NCBI GenBank assembly: GCA_002778195.1
Contig: PCDI01000003.1
Location: 2,067,913-2,131,912 of the forward strand
Length of the DNA: 64,000 nt
Direction of reading: 5' to 3'
Source of the DNA: Raffaelea ambrosiae
Taxonomy: Eukaryota; Ascomycota; Sordariomycetes; Ophiostomatales; Ophiostomataceae
The translations under genes were made by a program, and so were the position numbers. Under the pieces are notes generated by a model. The model ran no database searches, was not told where the DNA came from, and saw only the letters and a list, made by a program, of their open reading frames with translations. Below, piece after piece: positions 46,379 through 57,577 of the stretch. Each line of letters starts with the position of its first letter. The stretch's first letter is position 1.

Positions 46379-47741
46379 ATGCCGCCGAGAGGAAGAAAGA
46401 GGAAGTCGGACCAGTCCGTCGCGTCTGAGACGCAGGACGCGCCCGCCCTCGTCGGACAGAAGGTCGCCACGAAGTTTGAAGGCTCAACAGAAACGCCAAA
46501 CAAGAGACGGAAAACAGGCGTCACAGTTGCCCAGAAGCAGGCTCTTCTTGACAATCTACAACTTGAAGGTTGGTCTCTCTCTGTCGTCTTTGTCCAACAA
46601 TGTTTGGGGGACAGAGCGGCCAGCACAGCACGATGGCTAACTATGAACAGTCACGGAACGTGCTAGGAAGCTGCGGGCACAGTACAATCTGCAGGCGCAA
46701 GGCCTGCGGACGCGCATAGAGATACGCGTCAACAGGATTCCTACGGCTTTGCGGAGGATCAAGATGGGAGACCTGATGCAGAAGTACTCGAACGACCAAA
46801 ACCACCTCGCACCCCGACAGACAGTCGCACCCATGGCCGACTGGATGCCGCCTCCGGTGCCTGCAAAGGACTTTAAAGACTCCCACGGAACATCACGGAC
46901 TGTTGGCCGTGGAGTTGCATCTCCCCGAGCAGCCCATGCCGTTGGCCGGCCGCCGAAGCGCCACAGGTATGTGCATGCTTGCTTTCGACTGCTTTGTCCT
47001 TGTCTTTTGCTTGCTGACCGTCTGACTTACAAAACCAGTGATGATGTGGCAGCCGGCGACAAAGAGAATTTCGATGCACACCTCGACAACCCTAAGAAGC
47101 GTCAGAAAGGCGTGCGGAACATTACAGCACAAGGGAACCAGATGTCAGCGCAGGTGCTGTCGCCGGCATCGTCCAACTCACGACTCAACCCCCGCGACCG
47201 CGAACGCACTGTGCCGCCATCGCCAGCCAAGAGCTTTATTTCCCGGCCACCATCACCAGCCAAGCAAGCTGCTGCTACCACTCTGCTGAGCACAATGGTA
47301 GAGAAGGCCCGGTCGACGCGGGCGGGCACAGTGCGCAAGGCCACCACTTCGTCGACCACCAGCTCGGCGGCACCGGCCACTACGCGGACACGAAGGGGTG
47401 CTACTGCCGCATCGGCCGCCAAGACGACAGCCAAGTCGACAGCTGCATCACGGGCGGCACGGAGAGTTAGTGGCACCAGTGAAACCAGTGATGTGAGCAC
47501 GTCGACGGTGGTGCGGAAGACGACCCGGGCAACAGGCGCGACGGCGGCAACCAAGGCACGCAAGGTGACAACGAGTGCAGCGCCGACAGCAGCAACGAAG
47601 AAGACGGTCATGGGCTCCATCAAGAAGGGTGTGACAGGTGCCGCGGCCAAGAAGACGACGGCCAAGAAGACAACGACGACGGCAGCAACGGGAACGGCTA
47701 CCACACGGTCCGGCCGCATACTGCGCAAGAGAGCCGAGTGA
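46379..47741 (+). CDS. NBL1: Borealin N-terminal domain protein (Nbl1-like chromosomal passenger subunit)
   Basis: Three exons, 46379-46568, 46651-46966 and 47039-47741, give 402 aa. The introns are 82 nt (GTTGGT, CTAAC branch, ACAG) and 72 nt (GTATGT, CTGAC branch, CCAG). Borealin/Nbl1 bridges survivin and INCENP to target Aurora B kinase. The conserved N-terminal helix region is at about 46-110: TGVTVAQKQALLDNLQLEVTERARKLRAQYNLQAQGLRTRIEIRVNRIPTALRRIKMGDLM. This is much longer than yeast Nbl1 because of a C-terminal extension. That part contains SP/TP sites (PPSPAKSF, RPPSPAKQ), many TTAKK/ATTR low-complexity repeats, and a final SGRILRKRAE. The tail is rich in Lys, Ala and Thr, suited to DNA or nucleosome contact. 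The family call is firm; the C-terminal role is inference. Confidence 0.88.
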
Positions 47742-48115
47742 ACGAGATGAGAAGGCGATGTTTTCAGCGTAGGGGACACGGTGTTTGTCCTGATACAGAT
47801 TGTGTCTTTTTGGGGAGTTTGTTCTGTTTTGTTCATATTATCTGGCTTGTTTGTTCCGGTTGGGGGGGGGGGGTACTTTTTTGGGTTTTCGGGCTCTACT
47901 TGGACGGCTCTACTTGGACAAGGCACATTGTCACAGACAATATACGCGGCTGCGCATTTGCATCTTTGTTGGTTTCGCTTATCCCGGTGTGGCAGTTATG
48001 GGTATACGACTGCTTTTATTTTATACTATTGACGCTCATCATGGTACATTTTTATGTTCATTCGGATTCTGAAATTGCCCTCTTGTTCTTTTGCTCCTTT
48101 GGCATCTGCTCCGAA
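47742..48115. other. Convergent spacer NBL1/TMA22
   Basis: A 374-bp region with the two 3' UTRs, T-rich on the plus strand, with a G10 run near 47861-47871. No gene. Confidence 0.5.
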
Positions 48116-49026
48116 TCAGATGCCTGCGGCAGCGGCGGCAGCGGCAGCAGCGGCCTTCTTCTTGGCCTTGTCATCGACCAGCTCGATGTTGTCTTCGGGA
48201 ATGTCCTTGTACTTTTGCAACAGAAACTCCTCGATCTCCTCGCTGACATCGCCCTGGACGACGATCTCTTCGCCGCCACCGGGGTTCTTGGTAACGGACG
48301 AGCCGGTAGCAAACTTCTTGCCGAATTCCTTGGCGACCTGAGATACGTTGTGAGCACAGAGTGGTAGAAATGGTAGGCGGGTCAGCGACATTGGGGAGAC
48401 GAGGGGTATTTGCTGACCTTTTTCAGGTCGAGTCCAAAGGCCTCGAGACCAGACACGGAGGTGACATGCTTCCGCTTGTTGCGTTCTATGCGCTTGATGG
48501 TGATGGTGCTCTTGGCCAAGATGCTGGCATGCTTCTGCTCAGCAGCCTCGGCCTTGGCCGTCTTCTTCTGGGCGTCCTTGGCGGCACGCTTTTGGGCATC
48601 GACGGACAGGTTGGCAGTCGCGGCCTCAAGAGCTTCCTGGGACCATATTCTCTCAAACAGGTTTGGGTGGGTCTTCTCGAGCCATTGCTGGCACTTTCGG
48701 ACGGTTCCTCCGTATTCACAATACTGTTCACGTCACATTGGACCCACGGTCAGCACAGGAATTGTGTGTGTGTGTGTGTGTGCGTGTACAAAGATCAGGT
48801 TGCAAGGGAGATGGGATTGGAGGAGATTCCAGGACGGGGAATGGCTGTGCCTCTCTTCGTACCTCGGGTGGCAATGTGCACACTGCAATTGGACAATCTC
48901 AGGGTCAGCTTCGGTTGTTGTTGGCGAGCGTGCTTCACGGAGAGAGAGAGACAACGTACCGCCACAGTAAATGACATGGCGCGCTTGGGGTTCGAGGGAC
49001 CCCGACGCTACTGCCGTGTCGGCCAT
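48116..49026 (-). CDS. TMA22: Translation machinery-associated protein Tma22 (DENR), SUI1 domain
   Basis: Four minus-strand exons give 204 aa: 49026-48960, 48882-48863 (only 20 nt), 48723-48418 and 48337-48116. Introns are 77, 139 and 80 nt, all GT-AG. Tma22/DENR pairs with Tma20/MCT-1 to release deacylated tRNA from 40S subunits after termination and to support re-initiation. The N-terminal Cys cluster reads YCGVCTLPPEYC...KC (C21, C24, C31, C40), a zinc-type site. Residues about 45-100 form a Lys/Ala-rich helical linker. The SUI1 domain (about 103-185) includes ITIKRIERNKRKHVTSVSGLEAFGLDLKKVAKEFGKKFATGSSV and EEIVVQGDV. The tail is KKK plus polyalanine. The microexon restores GVCTLPPE exactly; without it the frame is lost. 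Confidence 0.92.
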
Positions 49027-52000
49027 GGTGGCCACGACGACGGACGAGATGGGGAGGGGTATGGGACGACAAGGCTTCGAAAAGCGGCCGCCACGAGAAG
49101 ATGCTCGCACGAGGAGAGCACGAGGAGAGCACGAGGACGGCTGCTAGGACAGCTGCTGATAAAGCAGACCGCGGGGGTGGACGAAGCCGGCGACGACGAA
49201 GCTTGTCGCGTGTTTGCGTGGCCGCCTTACGGGCCGCGTTGTGCTCTGATGGTACGAGCAACCGGCTGTTCCGTCAGGTGAGCTGTGCAGCTACTATCTC
49301 GAATAGCTGGCCGGGGTCGCGTGGGGAATCAATCAAATATTGAAATGTGCGTCGAGTTCGCGAGTCGCCGGGTGAAGGAGAATAGGGGGAGGGCAAGGGG
49401 GGGGGGGTGGTCGAGACAAGGGCCGTTGGGCTCAGTTAGAGCTTCGTCTTGTCAGATACACACAGATAACTGATAGTGTGTGTGCATGCCGTAACTAGAT
49501 AGTGCTGGCTGGCATAGAGAGGAAACTCGGTCGCTTCGATTTTTCTGCCCCTCACAGCGGGAAAAGCTGCTTCTGGTGCTGCTGGGGGCCGATGGCGGGG
49601 TAATACTGGCCCAATAGTAGGGACCAACCCAGGCGCGACGGAGCCTGGGAAACAGAGTGGGGCGCGTGGAACGGCGGCGATTGGAGGGAAGGCACTATGG
49701 GCGCAGCTGAGCGAGGTACATGTCCAGACTAGGAAGGTATGCAGGCACGCCAAGTACCGTGTTCTTGTGCTTCTCGTGCCAGTCTCTCTATGCGCCCGCC
49801 TCCCAGCATTGTCGACGACCTCGGCGCTTACACGATGTGCCCCCCTTTCCTCTGTCTGGGATGCCAGGGACTTGTTCGGAATTTCTAGTCTCTCTCGGCC
49901 TGCTTGGCGCCCTCGTTCTTTGCGTGGCTGACGTTTCCTGGCGAGTGATCGCCGGTTCATTGGATTGACTCTGGTTGACTCTGGTTGCCTCTGGTTGTCA
50001 TTGCCTCTCTTTGGCTCCGGCTGGGCTCCAGCGGGCTCTATCTCTGTGGCTTGTATCTCCATTGCCCCATCTCGGGCCGTGTGATATTGCCATGTCCATC
50101 ATGCCATGACGCCAATAGACCGGCGACTCCCCCCCCCACCTCTGGGGTTATTCAGGAGTGCAGAGGAGAGACTCCACGAAAGGAGGCGACCCAGACGGCC
50201 GTCACAGACTAGATGGGCTGTGATTGTTTAATTGCGCTCGCGTCGGGGATTGTGATGGTGACCCGGTCTGAACGCGTTTCGGCGGTGGTCGCGTCGTCAA
50301 TGCAAGAAGAGGAGGGAGGGTACGACGTGATGGTGCCAAGCTAGCAAAGCCAGCAATGCAAGAAAGAGGCAAGACTGGAGACGACAGACCCAAAGACTAC
50401 AGGACCGAACGACTTGATATTCGAGACTCGACGTCCAGTCTCGAAACTACGAGTACACACATGCAAAGGCAGGTCTGAAGCGGCCGCCTGGAGGGTCGCC
50501 AGAGGTTCACCGTCGGCCGCTGACAGGACGGGCGGCCGGCCGTGTTCTATCTTTGGCCCAGACAAGTTCGGGGGCTCTTCGTTTGTCTTGCGTGCTCAGC
50601 GTGCTCAGCGTGCTCAGCGTGCTCTGCGTGCTCAGCGTGCTCTGCGTGCTCAGCGTGCTCTGCGTGCTCAGCGTGCTCAGCGTGCTTTCCGTGCTTTCCG
50701 TGCTTTCCGTGTCTGCCCTCTTCGTCCCTTCTGGTGGGAACGGCGGCCGGGAGGGGTGGTCTGCTTCTATTTTTTCACGGCTGCGTGGTTGGCCGCTTTC
50801 GGTTGCAGAGCGGTCGCAGGAACGTTTGCAGGAATGCTGCCGAGCCCATGCAGGGAGAGCCTGGAATGAGATATTCGTACTGCAGACAGAGCCAGGTGCA
50901 ACGTGCAACGAGGTGCTGCAGCACTGCATGGATGCAGCCAACGTCGCGAGCTTCTGCACGAGGATACGGGGGGGGAGGGGGGGGAGAGACGAACACCGGC
51001 CCCACGCTCGAGACCCATTGGGTGTTTCATTGGGCAGGCGACAGCCCCCAATCGACGGCAGCGACGAAGGCGTGCCGCCAGACACAGAGATGGCTGTGAA
51101 AGAGCGGGCATCTGGAGCATGTCGAGCACGGCGAGCATCCGGGCTGTAAGCGCCGGGCTGGGCGACATGCACGGCCATTGGCCAGATGTTTCATGGCGGG
51201 ACCCACAGTGCTCCTCCGTCTGATGGCTTCGTGGCTCGTGGTTGGCGCGCGCCATGGGAACCGGCATGCGACCAGCAGCCTTTTTTTGCCCAGTTGGGCG
51301 AATTGTGGGCTAAGTGAGGATGCATGTCTGCGGGCGCTGATTGGGCAGGAAAGGAGAGTGACGGCTGGCAGAGGATTGCGGTGCTGGCGAATGAGAGGCG
51401 CAGGCGGCCCTCCAAGACGCTGTGAACTGGGCAAAAGAAGGGCAGAGCAGGGGGGGGACACCCCAGGACAATACGGGCAAATCAATGGGCAGCAGAGGGG
51501 CCACGGGTGGCTGGCCGAGAAGAAGAGCTGGATAGGACGCGGAAACGAGCAGAAGACGCAGAAAACAGAAGACGCAGAAGACGCAGAAGACGGCCGGAAA
51601 GAAGGGAGGATGGCGAGAAATGGGGCGGAAGGAGAGTTGGGCAAGGCAAGGCGCAGAAGCAGCGCAGAAGCACAGCAGGGCAGCGCAGAAGGCAAACAAC
51701 ACGCGCAGGAAACGATATCACAGCTGCCGTCGACTCCAAAGACACCCTTGCAGCCACACCCACTCGCATGCGCAGCCTGCACCACGCATGCAGGCAAGTC
51801 ACAGCAGCCACTTACATGGGGTCAATGGGGTCAAATGGCTCCAAACGGCTCCAACTGGGCTAAATGCTCCAAACGCCCCAACCTCTGCGCTGGGCGGCTA
51901 CACAGAGTCGCTTTGCTGCCCCCCCCCCCCCCCCCTTCCCCCTTGCTCGTCGTCCTCCACGCTCCGCAGCCGTGATGGCATGAGATGCAGGTGGCCGCCG

Positions 52001-52593
52001 GCTGACGGACCCAGGCCGGGACGACTGGGACGTGGTGGTGGGTGGGTGCGCTGGGGGGGTGGTGGTGGTGGTCAACTGGTCCGACTCGTCGACTTCTCAG
52101 TCGACTCTGGGCCGACTGCCCAGGCTGGCCGACTGGATCGACTGGCTGGCGTCTCTCGACGGCCAAAACCTATATCCCCCCCTGGCCGCCAGTTTTGTGT
52201 CCGTCGATATTTCTGGTCTTCCTCCTCTCTCCTCTTCGTTTCTTCTTTTCTTCTTTTCTTCTTTTCTTCCCCCGACTCTCTCCTTCCCATTCTCTTCTGC
52301 GTGTTGCTTCCTTTCTTTTGCACCGTTTGCCGTTTGTGCGGATAGACTTCTTTTGTCCCTTTTCTGCTTCTCTTTCTGGGCTTCGTTGACCGAGCCTGTC
52401 CATCGTTTGAATAATCTATCCACCTCTGATCGCTGGACCCGACCCTGAATCTTGTCTTCGCCCATACCGACGCAGGACGTCTTTTTATTTTATTTCCGTC
52501 TACCCGACACCACCGCCAGACACGAGCAGTTTTTTTTTTTTTTTTGTGTGTGTGTCTTCCTCCTCGTCACGGCTCGTGACGAGTGCTGCCACG
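49027..52593. other. Long intergenic region, divergent TMA22 / methyltransferase
   Basis: These 3.6 kb have no recognisable gene. They contain a 9-nt minisatellite (50590-50716), a small hairpin (50420-50445), repeated GAAGACGCAGAA-type units near 51550-51595, C17 at 51919-51935, and a pyrimidine-rich tract with a T17 run (52531-52547) that probably is the leader of the 52594 gene. Confidence 0.45.
50590..50716. repeat. 9-nt minisatellite (CGTGCTCAG / CGTGCTCTG / CGTGCTTTC units)
   Basis: About 14 tandem 9-nt units in three variants. Because 9 is a multiple of 3, all frames that avoid a stop inside the unit stay open, producing long artificial reading frames on both strands (VLS/VLC repeats forward, ST-rich repeats reverse). 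Confidence 0.85.
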
Positions 52594-55500
52594 ATGTCGG
52601 ACTACGCATACACACACTCTGCCTACCGTGGTGCGGTCCACCACTCTTCGCAGGACCGGAGAATGGAGTACCACTACCTTAATACCATAATGGAGGAGCC
52701 GGACAGCCGGGAGGCCTCGCCGACGAAGCCGGCCGCCAGCGCGCCGGGACACCAGCCCAGCTACCAGCCCAGCTACCTGCACCAGCACCAGCAGCAACTG
52801 AAGCTGCGCGAAAGCCAACAGCAGCAGCAACAGCAGCAGCAACAGCAGAACTTCATCGACCAGGAGAACAAGGTCGAGCTGTGGCTGTCGCCCGTCAGCG
52901 ACCACTTCCCGACGCCGCGCGGCTTCCACTTCATGTCGGCGCCCGTGCTGCCGTCATCGCCGTCCACAGTCTCGGCGGACGAGGAGGTCGGCCTCAGCGC
53001 CACGGCCGAGGAGGTGGACTTCTTCCTGGACGACGAGTCGTCGCCCAAGTCGTCGCCCAAGTCGACGCCGTCGAGCCCGTGGAACCGCCACCGCAGCATC
53101 TCGACGGACGTGACCGACTTTGACGACATCTACGGCGCGTCGGACGACGAGGACGACCTGGACGACGCCGGGTCGCCGCGCAAGCAGCGCCTGCGCGCCA
53201 ACGGCATTGTCCGGCGCCAGAGCGGCAGTCTGCGCCGGTCCGGCAGCCGGCCCGGCAGCCATGTCGGGACCCACACCGCCGTCCACACCGCCGTCCTCGC
53301 CGGGGCCCACGCCGGAACCCACGCCGGAACCCTCCCGGGCAGCCGTCCCACCAGCACCTCGGAGGCGACCCGCAAGATGCTGCCGCAGCTGACCATCCCG
53401 GCCACGGCCGCCGCCGCCGCTGCTGCTGCCGCTGTCGCCGCCTCCGAGTCGGACGCGGCCAAGAAGTGCGCGTCGCCGATGCCGCCGACGCCCTCGGCCC
53501 AGGTGGCCATGTCGCCGGCGATCGTGTCGTTCATGCAGAAGCACCACTCGCTCGACGTGCCGGCCGTGTCGGCGCCGCCCTCGCTCGACGGCAGCATGAC
53601 CTCGGACCAGATGTCGCAGATGAGCGCCCAGATCTCCGCCCCGCCCACGCCCATCATCGGCTGCGCCGACGACGACGACCCGGCCCACGCCTGGTCCGGC
53701 GTCCAGCTGCAGCCCGGCGCCCTGGCCACCCTGCACGCGCTGGCCCGCTCCGACGCCGGCTCCGTGGCCGACGGCGAGAACGCCGGCCCCGACCGCGTCA
53801 TCGAGGTCCCCGAGCAGCAGCAGCAGCCGCTGCCGGCCTCCGAGATGGCCGAGACGCCCTCCCACAACCCCCTGCGTCTGATCACCTCCGGCCTGCCCTC
53901 CGCCGGCATGCCCCACCACCGCAGCACCCTGCCCTTCTCGCCGGCCCAGCAGCGCTCCCTGGCCGGCCTGACCCGCCTCGAGATCCCCTCGCCCGGCGGC
54001 TTCTTCTCCGGCCTGTCGCCGCGCACCCGCCACACCTGGCACATGCCCGGCACGACCCCCGTCGACTCGGCCCACCCGCCCACCTCGGGCACCGCCGAGC
54101 AGTTCTACCGCCTGCCCTGGAGCAGCAGCAACGCCGCCGGCCCGCACCCGCACCCGCACCCGCCCATGCCCGAGCGTCCTCTGCACATGCCCCAGGCCGA
54201 GATGCACACGTCGCCCATCGAGCAGGTCATCGAGATCGCCGCCGCCGCCGCCGCCGACCGCGAGGACCCCGTCACCGCCTTCCGCGTCCAGCAGCAGACG
54301 CCGCTGACCGCCCAGATGGTTCCCCCCATGCCCGCCACGCCGTCTGTTGCTGCTTATGCTACTGCTGCTGCTGATGCTGCTGCCGACGCTGCTGCCGATG
54401 CTGCTGCCGATGCTGCCGCCGATGCTGCTGCCGCCCACACCACGTCCTCGGCGACCGCCGTCGAGCCGGTCGAGTCTTCGGCCGAGGCCAGCTCGCCCGT
54501 CGAGGACCCCGTCGAGGACCTCGTCGCCACCGAGATCGTCTACGACTACCACACCATCGATGCCGAGAAGCTGCAGCAGATTGCCCTGTCGCAGTTCGAC
54601 CGCACCGAGATGTGGCTGGTCGCCCAGCGCGCCTACCTCAACGGCGTCGCCGACCTGACCGAGGCGCACGAGGAGGTCCGCTCGCCGGAGGGCGAGCTCA
54701 TCCGCCCGGAGCCGCCCGTCGTCCCGCCCAAGGACGAGACCACCACGCCCGTTGTCATCGCTGCCGCCGCCGCCGCCGCCGCCGCTGCTGCTGCTGCTGC
54801 CAAGAAGGAGGAGAGCGCAGTGTCTGCTGCTACTACTACTAGCAGCACCGCCGTTGTCGCCCGCAAGAAGACGGTGCGCTTCTCCGAGGGCGTCAAGTCG
54901 CCCGCCGTCCCGCGCATGCCGCCCTCCAAGCTGCTGCACCAGGAGTCCGCCTACTACCGCGCCTTCACGGACCTGGTCGTGCGCTCCCACCTGACCGACA
55001 TGTTCATCCACCGCCTGCCGCGCTTCGAGGCGCTGCAGTCCCAGCGCCTGCTGCTGCGCGACGCCCACCGCAACCAGCTGCTCGGCAAGCACCAGCTCAC
55101 CGTCGTGCCCCAGTCGGCCAAGAAGCGCATGAGCGCCAACGTCGTGCGCGGCGACGACGTCTTGACCGACGACCCGGCCAAGCTGCGCGCCGACAAGGAG
55201 GCCGACGCCCTCAGCCAGATGGCCGTCGCCTCGTGGTATGTGGCCGCCACCAAGTTCCTCAACGGCGGACGCCTCTTCCTGGCCCCCGTCCACAAACAGC
55301 TCGCTCGCCTCAGCCGCCCAGCACCACCACCACCACCGGCAACCGCGACCGGTCCTGCTGCTGCTGCCGCCGCCGCCGCCGCCGCCGCTGCCGCCGCCAT
55401 CACGGCCATGCTCGGCCAGGGCCAGACCCGCGAGCGCACCCGCATCCTGGACCTGGGCGGCCAGGCCACCTGCGACTGGGCCTGGCACGTCGCCCTGCAG

Positions 55501-56322
55501 TACCCCAACACCAAGGTCTACAGCGTCACCACCAAGACCATCCGCCAGCTGTCCAACGCCAACATCCGCGGCCCGTCCAACCACCGCCAGGTCGCCGTCG
55601 AGAAGCTGACGCGCCTGCCCTTTGACGACGACCAGTTCGACCTGGTCCGCGCCTCGGAGCTGTACTCCATCCTCAAGTTTGTGGGCGAGCACGGCGAGGA
55701 CGAGTGGGAGGCCTGTCTGCAGGAGTGCTACCGCGTCCTGAAGCCGGGCGGCTACCTCGAGTTCTCCGTCATGGACTCGGATCTGATCAACGCCGGCCCG
55801 CTGGGCAATGCCAAGAGCGTCGAGTTTGGCTTTGTCCTGCAGACCCTGGGCTACGACCCGTCGCCGTCCAAGCTGTTCCTGGGCCGCCTTGAGCGTGCCG
55901 GCTTCACCAACACCCGCCGCGCCTGGACGTGCCTGCCTGTCGGCCCTCGGCCCGCTTCCATGACGGCGCCGCCCATCAGCCGCGACTCCAGCGGCTCCAT
56001 CATCCCGACGGTCCGCGTCGAGGCCATGGTGACCGGCTCCACCGACAACATTGCCGCTGTCACCGGCCTGGCCGGCAGCTGGACCTGGGAGCGGTGGCTG
56101 CTGCGCGCCGAGATGGAAAAGATTGCCGGCGAGCTGCGCCTGGCCGACACCGTGACGGCCGGGCCCGCTCTCCAGGAAGCCGGCAAGAGCCTGGACGGCA
56201 TCCACGACATTATCGAGGAAGGCCGTGTCACGGGAGCCGGCTGGCGCATGCTGCGCGGCTACACCCGGAAACCCCAGTCCGACATGGGCACCATCAACAT
56301 GATGCTGGACATGGGCATGTAA
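52594..56322 (+). CDS. Class I SAM-dependent methyltransferase with ~930-residue disordered N-terminus
   Basis: A single exon encodes 1242 aa. The catalytic part lies at the C-terminus: motif I RILDLGGQATCDWAWHVAL (from about 949), PNTKVYSVTTKT (motif II region), VEKLTRLPFDDDQFDLVRASE (motif IV region), then ECYRVLKPGGYLEFSVMDSDL (about 1042-1062), the usual post-motif of class I fungal methyltransferases. A helical region before it (about 785-925) includes KKTVRFSEGVKSP and YYRAFTDLVVRSHLTDMFIHRLPRFE and seems conserved-type sequence. Residues 1-780 are low complexity: polyglutamine (about 76-86), an acidic patch (FDDIYGASDDEDDLDD), several polyalanine runs, and a DAAA repeat (about 594-612). 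The substrate is unknown. It could act on lipids, proteins or a small molecule. The ATG at 52594 follows a pyrimidine tract and is the first in frame. Confidence 0.85.
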   Translation: MSDYAYTHSAYRGAVHHSSQDRRMEYHYLNTIMEEPDSREASPTKPAASAPGHQPSYQPSYLHQHQQQLKLRESQQQQQQQQQQQNFIDQENKVELWLSPVSDHFPTPRGFHFMSAPVLPSSPSTVSADEEVGLSATAEEVDFFLDDESSPKSSPKSTPSSPWNRHRSISTDVTDFDDIYGASDDEDDLDDAGSPRKQRLRANGIVRRQSGSLRRSGSRPGSHVGTHTAVHTAVLAGAHAGTHAGTLPGSRPTSTSEATRKMLPQLTIPATAAAAAAAAAVAASESDAAKKCASPMPPTPSAQVAMSPAIVSFMQKHHSLDVPAVSAPPSLDGSMTSDQMSQMSAQISAPPTPIIGCADDDDPAHAWSGVQLQPGALATLHALARSDAGSVADGENAGPDRVIEVPEQQQQPLPASEMAETPSHNPLRLITSGLPSAGMPHHRSTLPFSPAQQRSLAGLTRLEIPSPGGFFSGLSPRTRHTWHMPGTTPVDSAHPPTSGTAEQFYRLPWSSSNAAGPHPHPHPPMPERPLHMPQAEMHTSPIEQVIEIAAAAAADREDPVTAFRVQQQTPLTAQMVPPMPATPSVAAYATAAADAAADAAADAAADAAADAAAAHTTSSATAVEPVESSAEASSPVEDPVEDLVATEIVYDYHTIDAEKLQQIALSQFDRTEMWLVAQRAYLNGVADLTEAHEEVRSPEGELIRPEPPVVPPKDETTTPVVIAAAAAAAAAAAAAAKKEESAVSAATTTSSTAVVARKKTVRFSEGVKSPAVPRMPPSKLLHQESAYYRAFTDLVVRSHLTDMFIHRLPRFEALQSQRLLLRDAHRNQLLGKHQLTVVPQSAKKRMSANVVRGDDVLTDDPAKLRADKEADALSQMAVASWYVAATKFLNGGRLFLAPVHKQLARLSRPAPPPPPATATGPAAAAAAAAAAAAAAITAMLGQGQTRERTRILDLGGQATCDWAWHVALQYPNTKVYSVTTKTIRQLSNANIRGPSNHRQVAVEKLTRLPFDDDQFDLVRASELYSILKFVGEHGEDEWEACLQECYRVLKPGGYLEFSVMDSDLINAGPLGNAKSVEFGFVLQTLGYDPSPSKLFLGRLERAGFTNTRRAWTCLPVGPRPASMTAPPISRDSSGSIIPTVRVEAMVTGSTDNIAAVTGLAGSWTWERWLLRAEMEKIAGELRLADTVTAGPALQEAGKSLDGIHDIIEEGRVTGAGWRMLRGYTRKPQSDMGTINMMLDMGM

Positions 56323-57577
56323 TTTCTCCGGAGAGGCTGATTTTCTTTGCATGAATTTTTATTTTCTCCTTTCTCTCTTTACCTTATTTCCGTCTTTTCC
56401 CCCCTTTTTTTCTTACCGTCTTTCCTTTCCCACTGTCTCCTTGTTTGGTTTCACTTTGCTTCACCTGATCCGTTCATTCCGTTTCATTTGTAATTTCATA
56501 GTGATTCCTCTCCATCTCCTTGACGGCATTCGTTTTGTGTGTGCGTTTTCCCACATCTCACTATTTCTTTCCTAACTTACTCGCTCATTCCCCTTTCTAT
56601 TTCCTTCGTCTTCATTTTCATTCCATTTTTTTCCCCCCATCAACTCATTGTCTTGTTTGCTTTTTTTCATATGTTTGTTTCTGTGTGCAAATCATGGATG
56701 GGAAGGAGAGAGAGAGAGAGACAAAGACTGGAACAGAAGGCAGACAGCAAGGAAGCAGTCGCCTGGGGCGGGGCCATGTAATATATACCCAGTATATGAG
56801 CATCGTTTTGCCATATCATAGGACTGAAGAGCAAATACGGGACATCTTTTTTGCACAACAATGCTTTCACACCTTTGCTTTCTTTGTGACTAGTCGTGAC
56901 TTGTGTGTTTCGTTCATCTAATGGATGCACCGATTTTTGTATGCTGTTGAAAAAAAGGGACAGTCCATAATATTAGATAATATGCATATATGCTGGCCGT
57001 GTCTGCCAGCCAAAGTGCTCAACAATGAAATGCCTGTGTCATGGGAGCCGGTGGAAATCCCATCTTGGTGTTATCGTCTCCCACGGCGTAGTCCCGAGAT
57101 ATCACAAAATCAAACGTCAAAATCCGAATCCAAGCAAAGCCCAAACAAGCCCAAAAATCAAAGCAATCCCAGCAAGACCAGAAACTTAAATCCAGAAACA
57201 CCCGCCAAGCATAAAGCATCACATCCAAAAATAGTACACCAGACCCATTTCATCCCTCCAGTTGTTCACGGCCCGCATCGTCGCCTGTTTTCTTTGGGTC
57301 CCCTTCGTCCTAGGAGACGATCCAACCAGCCGTCGTCGTCCACCAGCAACTCCGCATCCCATGCCCCCAAATACGTTACGTCGCCACTTGGTATTCAAAT
57401 CACAAGCCTCTAGCACCCCAAACACCTTTGCCTTGGAGCTTCCATCGCCCGTAGCAAATGCAAATGCCCCACTCGTATATTCGTTCGCTTTTTTTTTTGT
57501 CTTGTCTCATTCACACGGAAGATCTTGATGGGTTATGCTCGTAGATCGTCCTCATGGATCATCCTCATGAATCATAC
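56323..57577. other. Convergent spacer methyltransferase / Zn2Cys6 factor
   Basis: A 1.25-kb region, strongly T/C-rich for the first 350 nt (probable 3' UTR), with a (GA)n run near 56708-56721. No gene recognised. Confidence 0.5.

Noticed and set aside
50542..51149. Long frames with VLS/CSACSA repeats that could be mistaken for a repeat protein
   Set aside because: They exist only because a 9-nt minisatellite has no stops; flanking translation has no family and the opposite strand is equally open.
52954..56352. 1132-codon antisense frame opposite the methyltransferase
   Set aside because: It mirrors GC-rich third positions of the sense gene, is Gly/Val/Asp-rich low complexity, and contains no known motif.
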